From an uncultured Bacteroides sp. (lineage in GTDB: Bacteria > Bacteroidota > Bacteroidia > Bacteroidales > Bacteroidaceae), in assembly GCA_949288715.1 (NCBI GenBank), contig CASELH010000004.1, forward strand, positions 21,626 through 85,625: a stretch of DNA of 64,000 nt, written 5' to 3'. This document shows positions 26,627-38,700 of the stretch, piece after piece. How positions within the stretch are numbered: position 1 is the first letter of the stretch; each line of letters opens with the position of its first letter. The notes beneath the pieces are model-generated. The model made no database searches, was not told where the DNA came from, and saw only the letters and a list, made by a program, of their open reading frames with translations. The position numbers and the translations under genes were made by a program.

Positions 26627-26853
26627 GGTGGGCTTCCGGTACGGGGAAAAAGGCAGGCAACAGTCCCCTTTTTTCTCCCTAACTGGGCCGTAACTTTTTA
26701 TTGGTTAGGGAAGATTTTTTTCCTAACTGGGAAAAAATGTTGCTTAACTAATGGATTTTATAAGTGGTTTCTTGTTTGTTTTTACTATTTTTGTAGTCGG
26801 ATAGAGGAGACTCGTCCAAGACATATTAGAAAAAGAAGAAGCGTTATGCGTAT

Positions 26854-26974
26854 CTTGTAGTTGAAAACGTAGGAAATTTTCAAATGAGCAAAGATAGCAT
26901 AGTGGTTCTCACGCTATAGCGTGGGCTGCTATTACTACATCTGCTCATTAGGTTTCCTACGACCTTCAACTAAG
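26854..26974. ncRNA. Candidate structured RNA or hairpin element
   Basis: A long stem is formed by nested arms: agttgaa/ttcaact (26859-26865 with 26965-26971), cgtaggaaa/tttcctacg (26868-26876 with 26953-26961), aatgagca/tgctcatt (26883-26890 with 26942-26949), atagca/tgctat (26894-26899 with 26927-26932), and the apical palindrome cacgctatagcgtg (26910-26923). The ~120-nt hairpin lies 80 bp before the gene at 27057. It could be a 5' leader, a small RNA or a non-coding mobile element; the strand is undetermined. Confidence 0.5.
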
Positions 26975-27056
26975 ACGTAGCATTGCAGTGCCACGCTTCG
27001 TGTATTTATAACATGCCTTTGTGGCTGCTGGAGGGCATAACTAAAAAGCTAAGAGC

Positions 27057-27746
27057 ATGAAAAGTTTTTTATTATCAATCTTGATGTTGTTTACAGTGTC
27101 TATCGCCATGTATGGACAGCGGGAAATAACAAAGTTTCTAGGTATTCCGGTTGACGGGAACAAATCTGAAATGATACGTAAATTGAAAGAAAAGGGGTTT
27201 AAGTCAGATCCTTTGATTGCCGATGCATTAATAGGTGAATTTAATGGAGCAAAAGTGAATGTATATGTTGTCACAAACGATGATAAAGTTTGTCGCATTG
27301 TGATTAATGATGTTAACTTGCAAAGTGCAGGTGATATAAGGTTAAGATTCAATAGGCTTTGCAGACAGTTCCTAAATAACAAGAGATATATACCAGCAAC
27401 GTTGTTCGAAGATTATACAATACCTGAAGGTGAAGATATATCTTATGAAATTACAGTTAATGATAAGCGTTATGAAGCGGTGTATTATCAAATGTCAGTG
27501 GAGTTGGATTCTGCTGTAATTACAAAAGAAATGCGGCCTATATTATTAAAAAAATATACTGCGGAGCAGTTGGCTAATCCTACAGAAGAATTGAAAAAAG
27601 AAGTGTTGGAAACATCTATTACGCATATGTATGATATTTGGTCTAAGAATCCTGTCTGGTTTATAATTAGTGAACTATATGGTAAATATTACATTACCAT
27701 GTTTTACGATAACGAATATAATCGTGCAAATGGAGAAGACTTATAA
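27057..27746 (+). CDS. Secreted hypothetical protein
   Basis: A 229-aa protein with a signal peptide (MKSFLLSILMLFTVSIAMYG) and no family that I recognise. The mature part starts with ITKFLGIPVDGNKSEMIRKL then KEKGFKSDP, a pattern in which a small N-terminal domain is followed by beta strands (KVNVYVVTNDDKVCRIVIND). It is predicted to be periplasmic or surface-located. The coding sequence is markedly AT-rich compared with its neighbours and is preceded by the hairpin element at 26854-26974, so it may have arrived by transfer. No operon partner. Confidence 0.7.
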   Translation: MKSFLLSILMLFTVSIAMYGQREITKFLGIPVDGNKSEMIRKLKEKGFKSDPLIADALIGEFNGAKVNVYVVTNDDKVCRIVINDVNLQSAGDIRLRFNRLCRQFLNNKRYIPATLFEDYTIPEGEDISYEITVNDKRYEAVYYQMSVELDSAVITKEMRPILLKKYTAEQLANPTEELKKEVLETSITHMYDIWSKNPVWFIISELYGKYYITMFYDNEYNRANGEDL

Positions 27747-27846
27747 TTGAAAATGGTAAGCCAACAGCCTTTTTATATTTCATCTCAAATCTTTGTGCTT
27801 GAAAGTTTAGTTAATCAGATTAAAATATCTATCTTTATCGTGTTAG

Positions 27847-27882
27847 ACCCTGTTGTCCCTGCCGAAAGGCAAACTTCAGGGT
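27847..27882 (+). terminator. Possible terminator hairpin with GAAA tetraloop
   Basis: ACCCTG (27847-27852) pairs with CAGGGT (27877-27882). Inside, TGCC-GAAA-GGCA (27860-27871) forms a GNRA-capped stem. A T-rich tract follows. It lies 100 bp after the hypothetical gene. The rest of 27747-28124 is AT-rich spacer with a -7-like TATTTTTG at 28098-28105. Confidence 0.4.
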
Positions 27883-28124
27883 TTCTGCTTTTATAGAGGC
27901 TTTAACCTTTTGTCTATCAAGTCACAAAAGTAATGTTTTTTGTATTGCCAATGTTTTATGGATATTCCTTCCATTATTCTCTTTTCTCAGTCTGTCAAAA
28001 AAACGATGTTGCCCTTACGGTCAGGAAGGCGTCGGTACGGTTCATAATGTTTCTTCCTTTTTGCAAGCAGGATGAATGAATATCCGAAAGTAATCCGTAT
28101 TTTTGCATGGAAATAGTATGTGCA

Positions 28125-29141
28125 ATGAAGAAGAATCTGTTTTTATGCTATGTCCTCTGCCTGGTGTGCATGGGGGCAGTGGGCCGCGACAAGGAGCGGG
28201 GAAAGCTGTACAGTGTGGCATTTTATAATCTGGAAAACCTGTTTGACACCATTCACGACGAGGGGAAGAACGACTATGACTTCTTGCCCCAAGGGAGCTA
28301 CCGATGGGATTCGCGCAAGTATGCCTCGAAGTTGAACAACCTGGCCAAGGTGATTTCCCAACTGTCGCGCGAACGGGTGCCCGATGGCCCTGCGTTTGTA
28401 GGGGTGGCCGAGGTGGAAAACCACAGGGTGCTGGACGACTTGCTGGCATGCCCCGGGTTGTCGAGGTATAAATACGTGCACCGCGAGGGGCCGGACAAGC
28501 GCGGCATCGATTGTGCTTTGTTGTACGACACGGTTCAGTTCAGCGTCAGCCATGTCCGTCTGGTTCCTTCTGCCCCTTATCAGGGAGATACGCTGCACCC
28601 CACGCGGGGCTTTCTGATTGTGGATGGCCGGCTGGCCGGTGAACGCCTCTGTGTGATAGTGAACCATTGGCCTTCGCGCGGGGCCGAATCGCCCGTAAGG
28701 GTGCATGCCGCCCGCCAGGTGAAGGCTTTGAAAGACTCTTTGTTGCGCGAGAGCCGCAAGATGAAAATCATTGTGATGGGCGATATGAACGACGACCCTA
28801 TGGATGAAAGCCTGCAAGAGTTGGGCGCCCGAAAGTATAGGCCGGAGGTGAAGAAAGGGGAGTTCTACAATCCTTGGTGGGCAACGCTGGAGGACGAAGG
28901 CAAGGGCACCCTGCTTTACCGGGGGAAGTGGAACTTGTTCGACCAGATTCTAGTGTCGCGCAGCTTGCTGAAATCGCGCCGGGGCCTGCGCTATGCCGGG
29001 CATGAGGTATTCAGCCGCGACTACCTCTTTCAGCACGACGGCAAGTATGAGGGTTATCCGCTGCGCACCCACGGCGGGCGGACATGGCTCAACGGGTATA
29101 GCGACCACCTGCCCACCATTATATATTTAAGGAAACGGTGA
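28125..29141 (+). CDS. Endonuclease/exonuclease/phosphatase-family protein, exported
   Basis: A 338-aa protein of the EEP (DNase I-like) fold. It starts MKKNLFLCYVLCLVCMGAVG, a signal peptide; an upstream in-frame ATG at 28107 would bury it, so ATG 28125 is preferred. Motifs are SVAFYNLENLFDTIHDEG (metal-binding Asn/Glu), GVAEVENHRVLDDLL, GIDCALLYD, VIVNHWPSRGAES (catalytic His), VMGDMNDDPMDE and the final SDHLPTII. The real substrate (nucleic acid, phosphoester or lipid head group) cannot be told from sequence. Export suggests scavenging of extracellular phosphoesters or nucleic acid. It converges on the porin-like gene at 29153. Confidence 0.88.
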   Translation: MKKNLFLCYVLCLVCMGAVGRDKERGKLYSVAFYNLENLFDTIHDEGKNDYDFLPQGSYRWDSRKYASKLNNLAKVISQLSRERVPDGPAFVGVAEVENHRVLDDLLACPGLSRYKYVHREGPDKRGIDCALLYDTVQFSVSHVRLVPSAPYQGDTLHPTRGFLIVDGRLAGERLCVIVNHWPSRGAESPVRVHAARQVKALKDSLLRESRKMKIIVMGDMNDDPMDESLQELGARKYRPEVKKGEFYNPWWATLEDEGKGTLLYRGKWNLFDQILVSRSLLKSRRGLRYAGHEVFSRDYLFQHDGKYEGYPLRTHGGRTWLNGYSDHLPTIIYLRKR

Positions 29142-29152
29142 GACGGGGGGCA

Positions 29153-29854
29153 TCAGTGGGTAATGTCGAACAGGTAAGTAATCTTGGCTGTAATAACCCC
29201 GTGCGCCGAGCGTGAAAAGAAGTCTTTCTTCGTGCTTCCGTAAAAGTCGGACAAGGCATAGTAGTACCTGCCTTCCACGATGAAGTTGCCGGCTTTGGTG
29301 CGAAGCTCCACGCCGGCTCCTCCTGCGATGCCGTAGTCAAACGTGTTGTCTATATCCTTGTCGTGCTGCTCCGTCACAATGTTGGCATTACTGTTGGTCA
29401 GCGATTCCCAGTCTCCTTCTATGGTGTGGCTGTCGCCCAGCAGCAGGCCTATCTGTGGGCCAGCGTGGATAAAGAATTGCAGCCCCCTCTCTTTGCCGAA
29501 AGCCAAGTGTGCCAGAAAAGGTATTTCCACGTAGTTCATGGTGCGCGTATAGCCCACGTCCGGGTAGTCTTCATAATATTCGCTCCATCCGTGTTGCGAG
29601 AAGTTCACCTCGAGTTGTGCCCCGCAAATCATTTTGAAGTACCTCTCCGATATGTAGCGTGCCGTGATGCCTCCGGTAATGCCCATCAGGTTCTTTTGCT
29701 GCACTTTGGGCGCGAAGCTCACGCTGTTCAGGTTGATGCCTCCGTTTATGCCCAATGCAAAGTTGTGGCGTTGCTCTCCCACTTGTGCATGCAGGGGCAA
29801 GGTGCAGGCACAGGCCAGCAGGGACAAGGTTGCTATGAAAGTCTTTAATTTCAT
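29153..29854 (-). CDS. PorT-like outer membrane beta-barrel protein
   Basis: A 233-aa protein with a signal peptide (MKLKTFIATLSLLACACTLPLHA). The body is short alternating strands such as FALGINGGINLNSVSF, TRTMNYVEIPFLAHLAFG, and a GLQFFIHAGPQIGLLLG motif typical of Bacteroidetes PorT-family small barrels. It is predicted to be an eight- to ten-stranded outer membrane barrel of unknown cargo or role. It starts 19 bp after the LysM/receptor-like gene upstream on the same strand, so the two probably form an operon. Confidence 0.82.
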   Translation of the reverse strand: MKLKTFIATLSLLACACTLPLHAQVGEQRHNFALGINGGINLNSVSFAPKVQQKNLMGITGGITARYISERYFKMICGAQLEVNFSQHGWSEYYEDYPDVGYTRTMNYVEIPFLAHLAFGKERGLQFFIHAGPQIGLLLGDSHTIEGDWESLTNSNANIVTEQHDKDIDNTFDYGIAGGAGVELRTKAGNFIVEGRYYYALSDFYGSTKKDFFSRSAHGVITAKITYLFDITH

Positions 29855-29873
29855 CCGAATGGTAGTTTAAACG

Positions 29874-31649
29874 TTAGTCGAAGTCAAGCTTTACCAGCTC
29901 GTAGTTCTTGGTGAAGTGCACGAAGAACACTTTGCGGTTGATGAAACCGCCCCAATTGTTGACGCGCTGGAACTTGAAGCCGGTTTGTATGGGGAGGAGG
30001 TGCATGTGCTGCATGTTCTTCTCAAAGTCGGTGCCGTAGTCCGACAGTCCTTTCAAGAAGTAGTAACCCGTGTCGAATCCCAGCATGCCGTATTTCGGAT
30101 AGCGTTCGTCCATGTCTTTGCCATACCACTTGCGGTAGCTTTTGGTGAAGTTGACAGCCGCAGGCAGCAGGTTGTTGGTGTAGAAGGAGGAGTAGAAGTA
30201 CGTGTCCAGCTCGAAGAAGGCCTCCAGGTAGTCTTTGGTATAGGTCTGCCACTCGGGATAGCCGAAAAGGTGGATGTCGCTTTCGGGCATTTCGCGCACT
30301 ACCACTGTGAGCTGGGGCAACAGCTTCAAGAGCACCAGGTTGCTGCCCGATGTGGGTATGAAGATATTGGGTCGTCCGTTGGCCAGGACGGCTTTCAGGG
30401 ACTCTGCCACAGCATCTTCTTTCAGGCTGGTGGTGGGGATGGAACGGTTGCGCAGCTCGTCTTTCAGTCCTTTGATGAATTCCGCTTTCTCGCCTGCTCC
30501 CTGGCTGGCTTCAATGAATATGACGTTTGCATTGGGGAACTGGCGTACAAAGTGGTCGTAGACCTCGGAGTAGAGGTACGATTGCGGGGTATTGATTTGG
30601 TAGACGGATGCGTTGCGGAATACCGTATTGTCCCGCGACGAAAAAGGTATGACCAGCCTGATGCCGTTTTTCTTGGCGAAGTCGGCCAACGGCATGATGT
30701 GCTGTTGGTAGGCGGGACCGAAGATGATGTCCATGTCTTTCATCTCGGGCTTGGCAAGCAGGGTGTTCAGGGTGCTTTTCTCGGCACCCGAGTTGTAGGC
30801 ATATACGTCGATGGAGGTGCCTGTGCGCTTCAGGCTGTCCACGGCCATGAGGAATCCTTCATAATACTCCACCATGCGTGCCGACTCTTGGGGAGCGTCG
30901 AGGAAGGGGAGGATCACGGCTGCCTTAATGGTATTGAAGCGTTGGCTTTTGGGGGCGTTTTTACTGAATAGTTCCCGGTCGGTGGGGATGCCTTGCGATG
31001 TCCCTGTGGGTTGCATGGTTTGGGCAGTCGGGTAGGGTATGCAGAGCATCTTGCCCCGTTTGATTTTGGTTTTGCCCTCCAGTTCGGGGTTGGCGGCCAG
31101 CAGTTCTTCTTTGCTGATGCCATAGAGGCGGCTGATGCTGTACACCGTTTCCCGGCGTTTCACCTTGTGCATCTCCCGGCAGCGCGATTCTACCGGGGGC
31201 TGTATGTTGCTTTGCGGCGTGGCGGCAGCTTCTTGCTGTACAGCGTTCTGGGCGTCGGCTGCGGGGATGCGTATCACCTGCCCCGTGCGGAAGTTGTCGG
31301 CACTGAGGCCCGGGTTGGCTTCGCAGATGGCCTTGGCGCTTACGCCGTATACCACGGTCAGGCGGTAGAGGGTTTCGCCGGGCGCAATGGTGTGGAAGGT
31401 GTCGCCTTTCCGGTCGCCGGCCTTGCGCGGGATGCGCAGGGTGTGGCCTATGTATATCTTGTCGTCGCTTCCCGGGTTCAGGCTGATGATGTCCGCCTGG
31501 CTCACTCCGTACATGCTGGCTATGGAGTACAGGCTTTGGCCTTTTTCAACGGTGTGGAGGAAGTATGATTGGTTTTCCTGCGCCGTGGCCGGCAGGTGGC
31601 TCATTGCGGCGAGGCACATCATGCCGATGAATCGTCTGATTATTCTCAT
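29874..31649 (-). CDS. LysM peptidoglycan-binding protein with periplasmic-binding-protein-like domain
   Basis: A 591-aa exported protein. After a signal peptide come three LysM repeats: HTVEKGQSLYSIASMYGVS (about 32-75), HTIAPGETLYRLTVVYGVS (about 87-130) and HKVKRRETVYSISRLYGIS (about 160-203). The C-terminal ~350 residues (from FNTIKAAVILPFLDAP) resemble a type-1 periplasmic binding/receptor fold (PYQQHIMPLADFAKKNGI, NVIFIEASQGAGEKAEF, YGMLGFDTGYYFLKGL). This is similar to LpoA-type or amino-acid-receptor-like domains. It probably binds cell wall and a small ligand or partner protein. The promoter is at 31686-31718. Confidence 0.85.
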   Translation of the reverse strand: MRIIRRFIGMMCLAAMSHLPATAQENQSYFLHTVEKGQSLYSIASMYGVSQADIISLNPGSDDKIYIGHTLRIPRKAGDRKGDTFHTIAPGETLYRLTVVYGVSAKAICEANPGLSADNFRTGQVIRIPAADAQNAVQQEAAATPQSNIQPPVESRCREMHKVKRRETVYSISRLYGISKEELLAANPELEGKTKIKRGKMLCIPYPTAQTMQPTGTSQGIPTDRELFSKNAPKSQRFNTIKAAVILPFLDAPQESARMVEYYEGFLMAVDSLKRTGTSIDVYAYNSGAEKSTLNTLLAKPEMKDMDIIFGPAYQQHIMPLADFAKKNGIRLVIPFSSRDNTVFRNASVYQINTPQSYLYSEVYDHFVRQFPNANVIFIEASQGAGEKAEFIKGLKDELRNRSIPTTSLKEDAVAESLKAVLANGRPNIFIPTSGSNLVLLKLLPQLTVVVREMPESDIHLFGYPEWQTYTKDYLEAFFELDTYFYSSFYTNNLLPAAVNFTKSYRKWYGKDMDERYPKYGMLGFDTGYYFLKGLSDYGTDFEKNMQHMHLLPIQTGFKFQRVNNWGGFINRKVFFVHFTKNYELVKLDFD

Positions 31650-31685
31650 GAAAGTCTGCGTTTACTGTTTTTTTCCTAACGAGCA

Positions 31686-31718
31686 CAAAGGTAAGAATAT
31701 TGTGGCATTCCCGCCAAA
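31686..31718 (-). promoter_or_regulatory. Promoter of the LysM/receptor-PorT operon
   Basis: The minus strand has -33 TTTG (31715-31718), a 21-bp spacer, and -7 TACCTTTG (31686-31693), a full consensus match. The remaining intergenic sequence towards uvrA (31719-31979) holds GC-rich imperfect palindromes around 31830-31875 and a -7-like TAATTTTG at 31939-31946 on the plus strand. Confidence 0.75.
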
Positions 31719-31979
31719 GCATTGCGTTAAGAAAATCAATATCCGGCCTTATTGCGGTGGGGGAAGCCCGGGGCGTGCCGCGTCCGGGTATGCGAGCAAG
31801 CACTGGTGAGCATGTGTCACCCGCTCTAATGGGCATGCGCCCCCTCCGGGGTGGGCCATGCGCGGCCGCGAAAGCGTGAAATAGTCTTATCGGTCCGAAA
31901 TATTGCCGCCATTCGTCCGATATTCGGGGATAAAACGCTAATTTTGCGCATCAAAAAACAGTGAGTGACAAAGACATTT

Positions 31980-34820
<2,841 letters not shown>

Positions 34821-34828
34821 CCCGCTCC

Positions 34829-35035
34829 GACGAGTGTTAAGTACTCGTCCCCGCGAGTGTTAAGCACTCGTTCCCATGAGTGTTAAGCACTCGTCTTGAC
34901 GACCCACAGTGACCCTTTGCGACGACCCACAGTGGGTCATCGTGACGATCCACAGTGGGTCATTGCAGCGACCCACAGTGGGTCTCGAAAGTACCCCACG
35001 CGTGACCCTTTGAGATACCCCACGCGTGGGGTCCA
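34829..35035. repeat. Palindrome array, nine 23-bp units with three different cores
   Basis: The sequence divides exactly into nine 23-bp units. Units 1-3 carry the core GAGTGTTAAGCACTC, units 4-7 GACCCACAGTGGGTC, and units 8-9 ACCCCACGCGTGGGGT (some units with mismatches). The period does not change where the core changes. It lies 9 bp after uvrA and ends 62 bp before ybaK. No T-run is associated. Confidence 0.8.
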
Positions 35036-35097
35036 GCAGCCGCCCACGAGGCAGCATTTACACCATATATAATATATAGACTTAAACCATCAGCCTT

Positions 35098-35580
35098 ATG
35101 CCAAAAGAAAAGATAAACAAGACCAACGCCGCCCGCCTGCTGGACAAGGCGGGGGTGGAGTACGAACTGATTCCCTACGAGGTGGACGAGAACGACCTCA
35201 GCGCGCCCCACGTGGCCGCGCAGCTGGGCGAGGACATAGAGTGCGTCTTCAAGACCCTCGTGCTGCGGGGCGACAAGACGGGGCACTTCGTCTGCGTCAT
35301 TCCCGGCGAGCACGAGGTAGACCTCAAGCTGGCGGCCAAGGTGAGCGGCAACAAGAAGTGCGACCTCATCCACGTCAAGGAGCTGCTGCCCCTCACCGGA
35401 TACATCCGTGGCGGCTGCTCGCCCATCGGTATGAAGAAGCCTCTGCCCACCTACATACACGACACTTGCCTGCAGCACCCCTACATCTACGTCAGCGCCG
35501 GGCAGCGCGGTCTGCAACTCAAGCTCGCTCCGCAAGACCTGGTGCGCGAGGCGCACGCCGAGGTGTGTCGGCTCTTCTGA
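35098..35580 (+). CDS. ybaK: Cys-tRNA(Pro) deacylase YbaK
   Basis: A 160-aa cytoplasmic editing enzyme of the YbaK/EbsC family that hydrolyses Cys-tRNA(Pro) mischarged by ProRS. It begins MPKEKINKTNAARLLDKAGV. Typical segments are VFKTLVLRGDKTGHFVCVIP, LAAKVSGNKKCDLI (the KK-C motif region), and GYIRGGCSPIGMKK, the GG-SP-G loop of the family. Full family length. It is monocistronic, between a palindrome array and the activase gene. Confidence 0.93.
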   Translation: MPKEKINKTNAARLLDKAGVEYELIPYEVDENDLSAPHVAAQLGEDIECVFKTLVLRGDKTGHFVCVIPGEHEVDLKLAAKVSGNKKCDLIHVKELLPLTGYIRGGCSPIGMKKPLPTYIHDTCLQHPYIYVSAGQRGLQLKLAPQDLVREAHAEVCRLF

Positions 35581-35730
35581 CCGAAGGGTGAGGGGGAGAG
35601 ACGGGGCGCACTCCCTTAAAAGATGCTAATAATTCATTGCCAACCGTCGGCATGGACGCATGTTTTGTCTACTTTTGTGGGTTTTCTCGGCCGGGTAAGG
35701 CCAAGTGTCATTGTAAAATGTGTTCTCTAT

Positions 35731-38700
35731 ATGTTTAAAGTAGGTATCGATATAGGCTCGACCACCGTAAAGCTGGTGGCACTGGATGAGGATGGAGAGA
35801 TTGTCTTCTCGAAATACGGACGGCACAATGCCCGTGCCAATGAAGTGCTGCTCTCCTTCCTGGGCGAATTGCAAGCCAAGACGGGCGATTGTGAAGCCTC
35901 CCTGCGGATGACCGGTTCGGTGGGCATGGGGCTGGCCGAAAAGTGCTCGCTGCCCTTCGTGCAAGAGGTCGTGGCAGCCACCAAGGCCATAGGGCACCGC
36001 TATCCGGGCGTGCAGTCCATGATAGACATCGGCGGCGAAGATGCCAAGGTGGTGTTCTTCCACGACGGGGTGGCCAAAGACCTGCGCATGAACGGCAACT
36101 GCGCCGGAGGCACCGGTGCCTTCATCGACCAGATGGCAGTCATCCTGGGCGTCAGTGTAGACGAACTGAACGACCTGGCCCTCCGTGCCACGCAGGTGCA
36201 CCCCATAGCCTCGCGTTGCGGCGTATTCTGCAAGACCGACATACAGAACCTCATAGCCAAGAACGTAAGCCGGGAAGACATTGCCGCCTCCATTTTCCAT
36301 GCCGTGGCGGTGCAGACGGTCATTACCCTGGCACATGGATGCGACATCACGGCGCCTGTGCTGCTCTGCGGCGGGCCGCTTACCTTTATCCCCGCCTTGC
36401 GCAAGGCGTTCACCGACTACCTGTCGCTCACTGATGCCGATGTTGTGCTGCCCGAAAACGGCACGCTGCTCCCCGCCTACGGGTCGGCGCTGGCCGAGGT
36501 GAAGGACGAGGCCGGCCGTCGGCTGTCCGATTATATGGAAACCATCACCCGCCAAGGGAAAGCATTGGGGGCATTGCAAAGCTCACTGCCGCCCATCTTC
36601 CACACTGAAGACGAATATGCCGCCTGGAAGGAACGCATCTCCCGGAAGCAGATTCCCGTAGCCCCTCTGACCGAGGGCGAGCATGAGGTATTTCTGGGCA
36701 TCGATTCCGGCTCTACCACCACCAAGATAGTGGTAACCGATGCCGATGCCCGTCTGCTCTACTCCTATTATACCATCAACCGGGGCAACCCCATTAAAGC
36801 CGTAGCAGAGGGCCTGGCCAAGCTGAAGCAGGAGTGCGAGGCCAGGAAAGCCGTGCTGCGCATAGCCGGGAGCTGCTCCACGGGCTATGGCGAAGACCTT
36901 ATCAAGGCGGCTTTCGAGTTGCACTCGGGCATCATAGAGACCATTGCCCACTACATGGCTGCCCGGCACCTGGACAAGGAGGTGTCCTTCATACTGGACA
37001 TCGGCGGGCAGGACATGAAGGCCATCTTCGTCAACCAGGGCGTGATAGACCGCATCGAAATCAACGAAGCCTGCTCCTCGGGGTGTGGCTCGTTTGTCGA
37101 GACTTTTGCCAAGACTTTGGGATACCTTGCCTCCGACTTTGCCAAAGAAGCCTGCCGCTCGCAGGCACCTTGCGATTTGGGCACGCGTTGCACCGTGTTC
37201 ATGAACTCCAAGGTGAAGCAGGCGCTGCGCGAAGGGGCCACCATCCCCGACATTGCCGCCGGACTGGCTTACTCCGTGGTGAAGAACTGCCTGTACAAGG
37301 TGCTGAAGCTGAAGAGCACCGAGGTCATGGGCAAACACATCGTAGTGCAGGGAGGCACCATGCGCAACGATGCCATTGTGCACGCCTTCGAGCTGCTGGC
37401 CGGCGTGGAGGTGTCGCGCTGCGACATACCGGAGCTGATGGGCGCCTTTGGTTGCGCCTTGTATGCCGCCAAGCATCGCGGGAAGCCGGCCACCCTGGAC
37501 GAAATCATCACCATGGCCCATTACTCCTCCCGCCTGCTCCATTGCAAGGGGTGCGACAACCGTTGCCTGGTGACCAAGTACACCTTTGACAATGGTAAAT
37601 GCTATTACTCGGGAAACAAGTGCGAGAAGGTCTTCACCAATGCCGGCGATGCCCGGGTGAAGGGGCAGAATCTGTACCAGCGGAAGAACGAGCTGCTCTT
37701 CGACCGCCATGCCGAGGAGCATCCCGGCGCACCGGTTATCGGCATTCCGCGTTGCCTGAACATGTTTGAGGAGTATCCCTTCTGGCACACTTTGCTGACG
37801 GCCTGCGGACTGAACGTGCGCCTCTCCGAGCCTTCGCGCTTTTCGGCCTACGAGCGCAATGCCCGCATGGTGATGTCCGATAACATCTGCTTCCCGGCCA
37901 AGCTGGTGCACAGTCATGTGCAAGACCTCATTGCGAAGCAGGTGGACCGCATCTTCATGCCTTTCGTCATCTTTGAGCAAGGGGGTAAGGAGCAAAACAG
38001 CTACAATTGCCCCATTGTGACGGGATACTCGGAAGTGGTGAAGGGCGTGCAGGCCGGCACCATCCCCATCGATTCGCCTGTGGTGAACTTCAAGGACCGC
38101 AAAATGCTGTTCAAGCAGTGCCAGGAGTATCTGCATAGCCTGGGCGTTACGGATGGAGAGCGGATAAGAACGGCTTTCCGCCGGGCGGAAGAGGCACAAG
38201 GACACTATGCACGCGCCCTCGTCAGAGCCAACGAGAAGGCTTTGAACCAGGCGCGCAAGGAGAAGCGGCTGGCCATCTTGCTGGCCGGACGGCCTTACCA
38301 TGCCGACCCGCTGATTCAGCACAAGATAGCCGACATGATGGCCGACATGGGCATACAGGTGCTGACGGACGACATCGTGCGCGACAAGGACATCGCGATA
38401 GACGACGCGCACTTTGTGGCGCAATGGGCGTACCCCAACCGCATACTGAAGGCCGCCGTGTGGTGTGCCATGCAGGACGACGGCCTGCAGTTTGTGGAGA
38501 TGACCTCCTTTGGCTGCGGCCCCGATGCCTTCCTTACCGACGAGGTGCGCGACTTGCTGATGCGCCACCACAAGTCGCTTACGCTGCTGAAGCTGGACGA
38601 CATCAACAACATCGGCTCCCTGAAGCTCAGGGCGCGCTCGCTGGTGGAGAGCCTGAACCTGGCCGGCGAGGGAAAGGCCGCGCGGATGGAGGGCGAGAAG

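Noticed and set aside
26606-26860. 84-codon ORF on the plus strand
   Set aside because: It begins inside the 22-bp array, has no recognisable motif and an odd composition; it is probably chance.
31965-31979. GTG start for uvrA
   Set aside because: ATG 31980 is in frame, nearer to where family homology begins, and gives the usual length.
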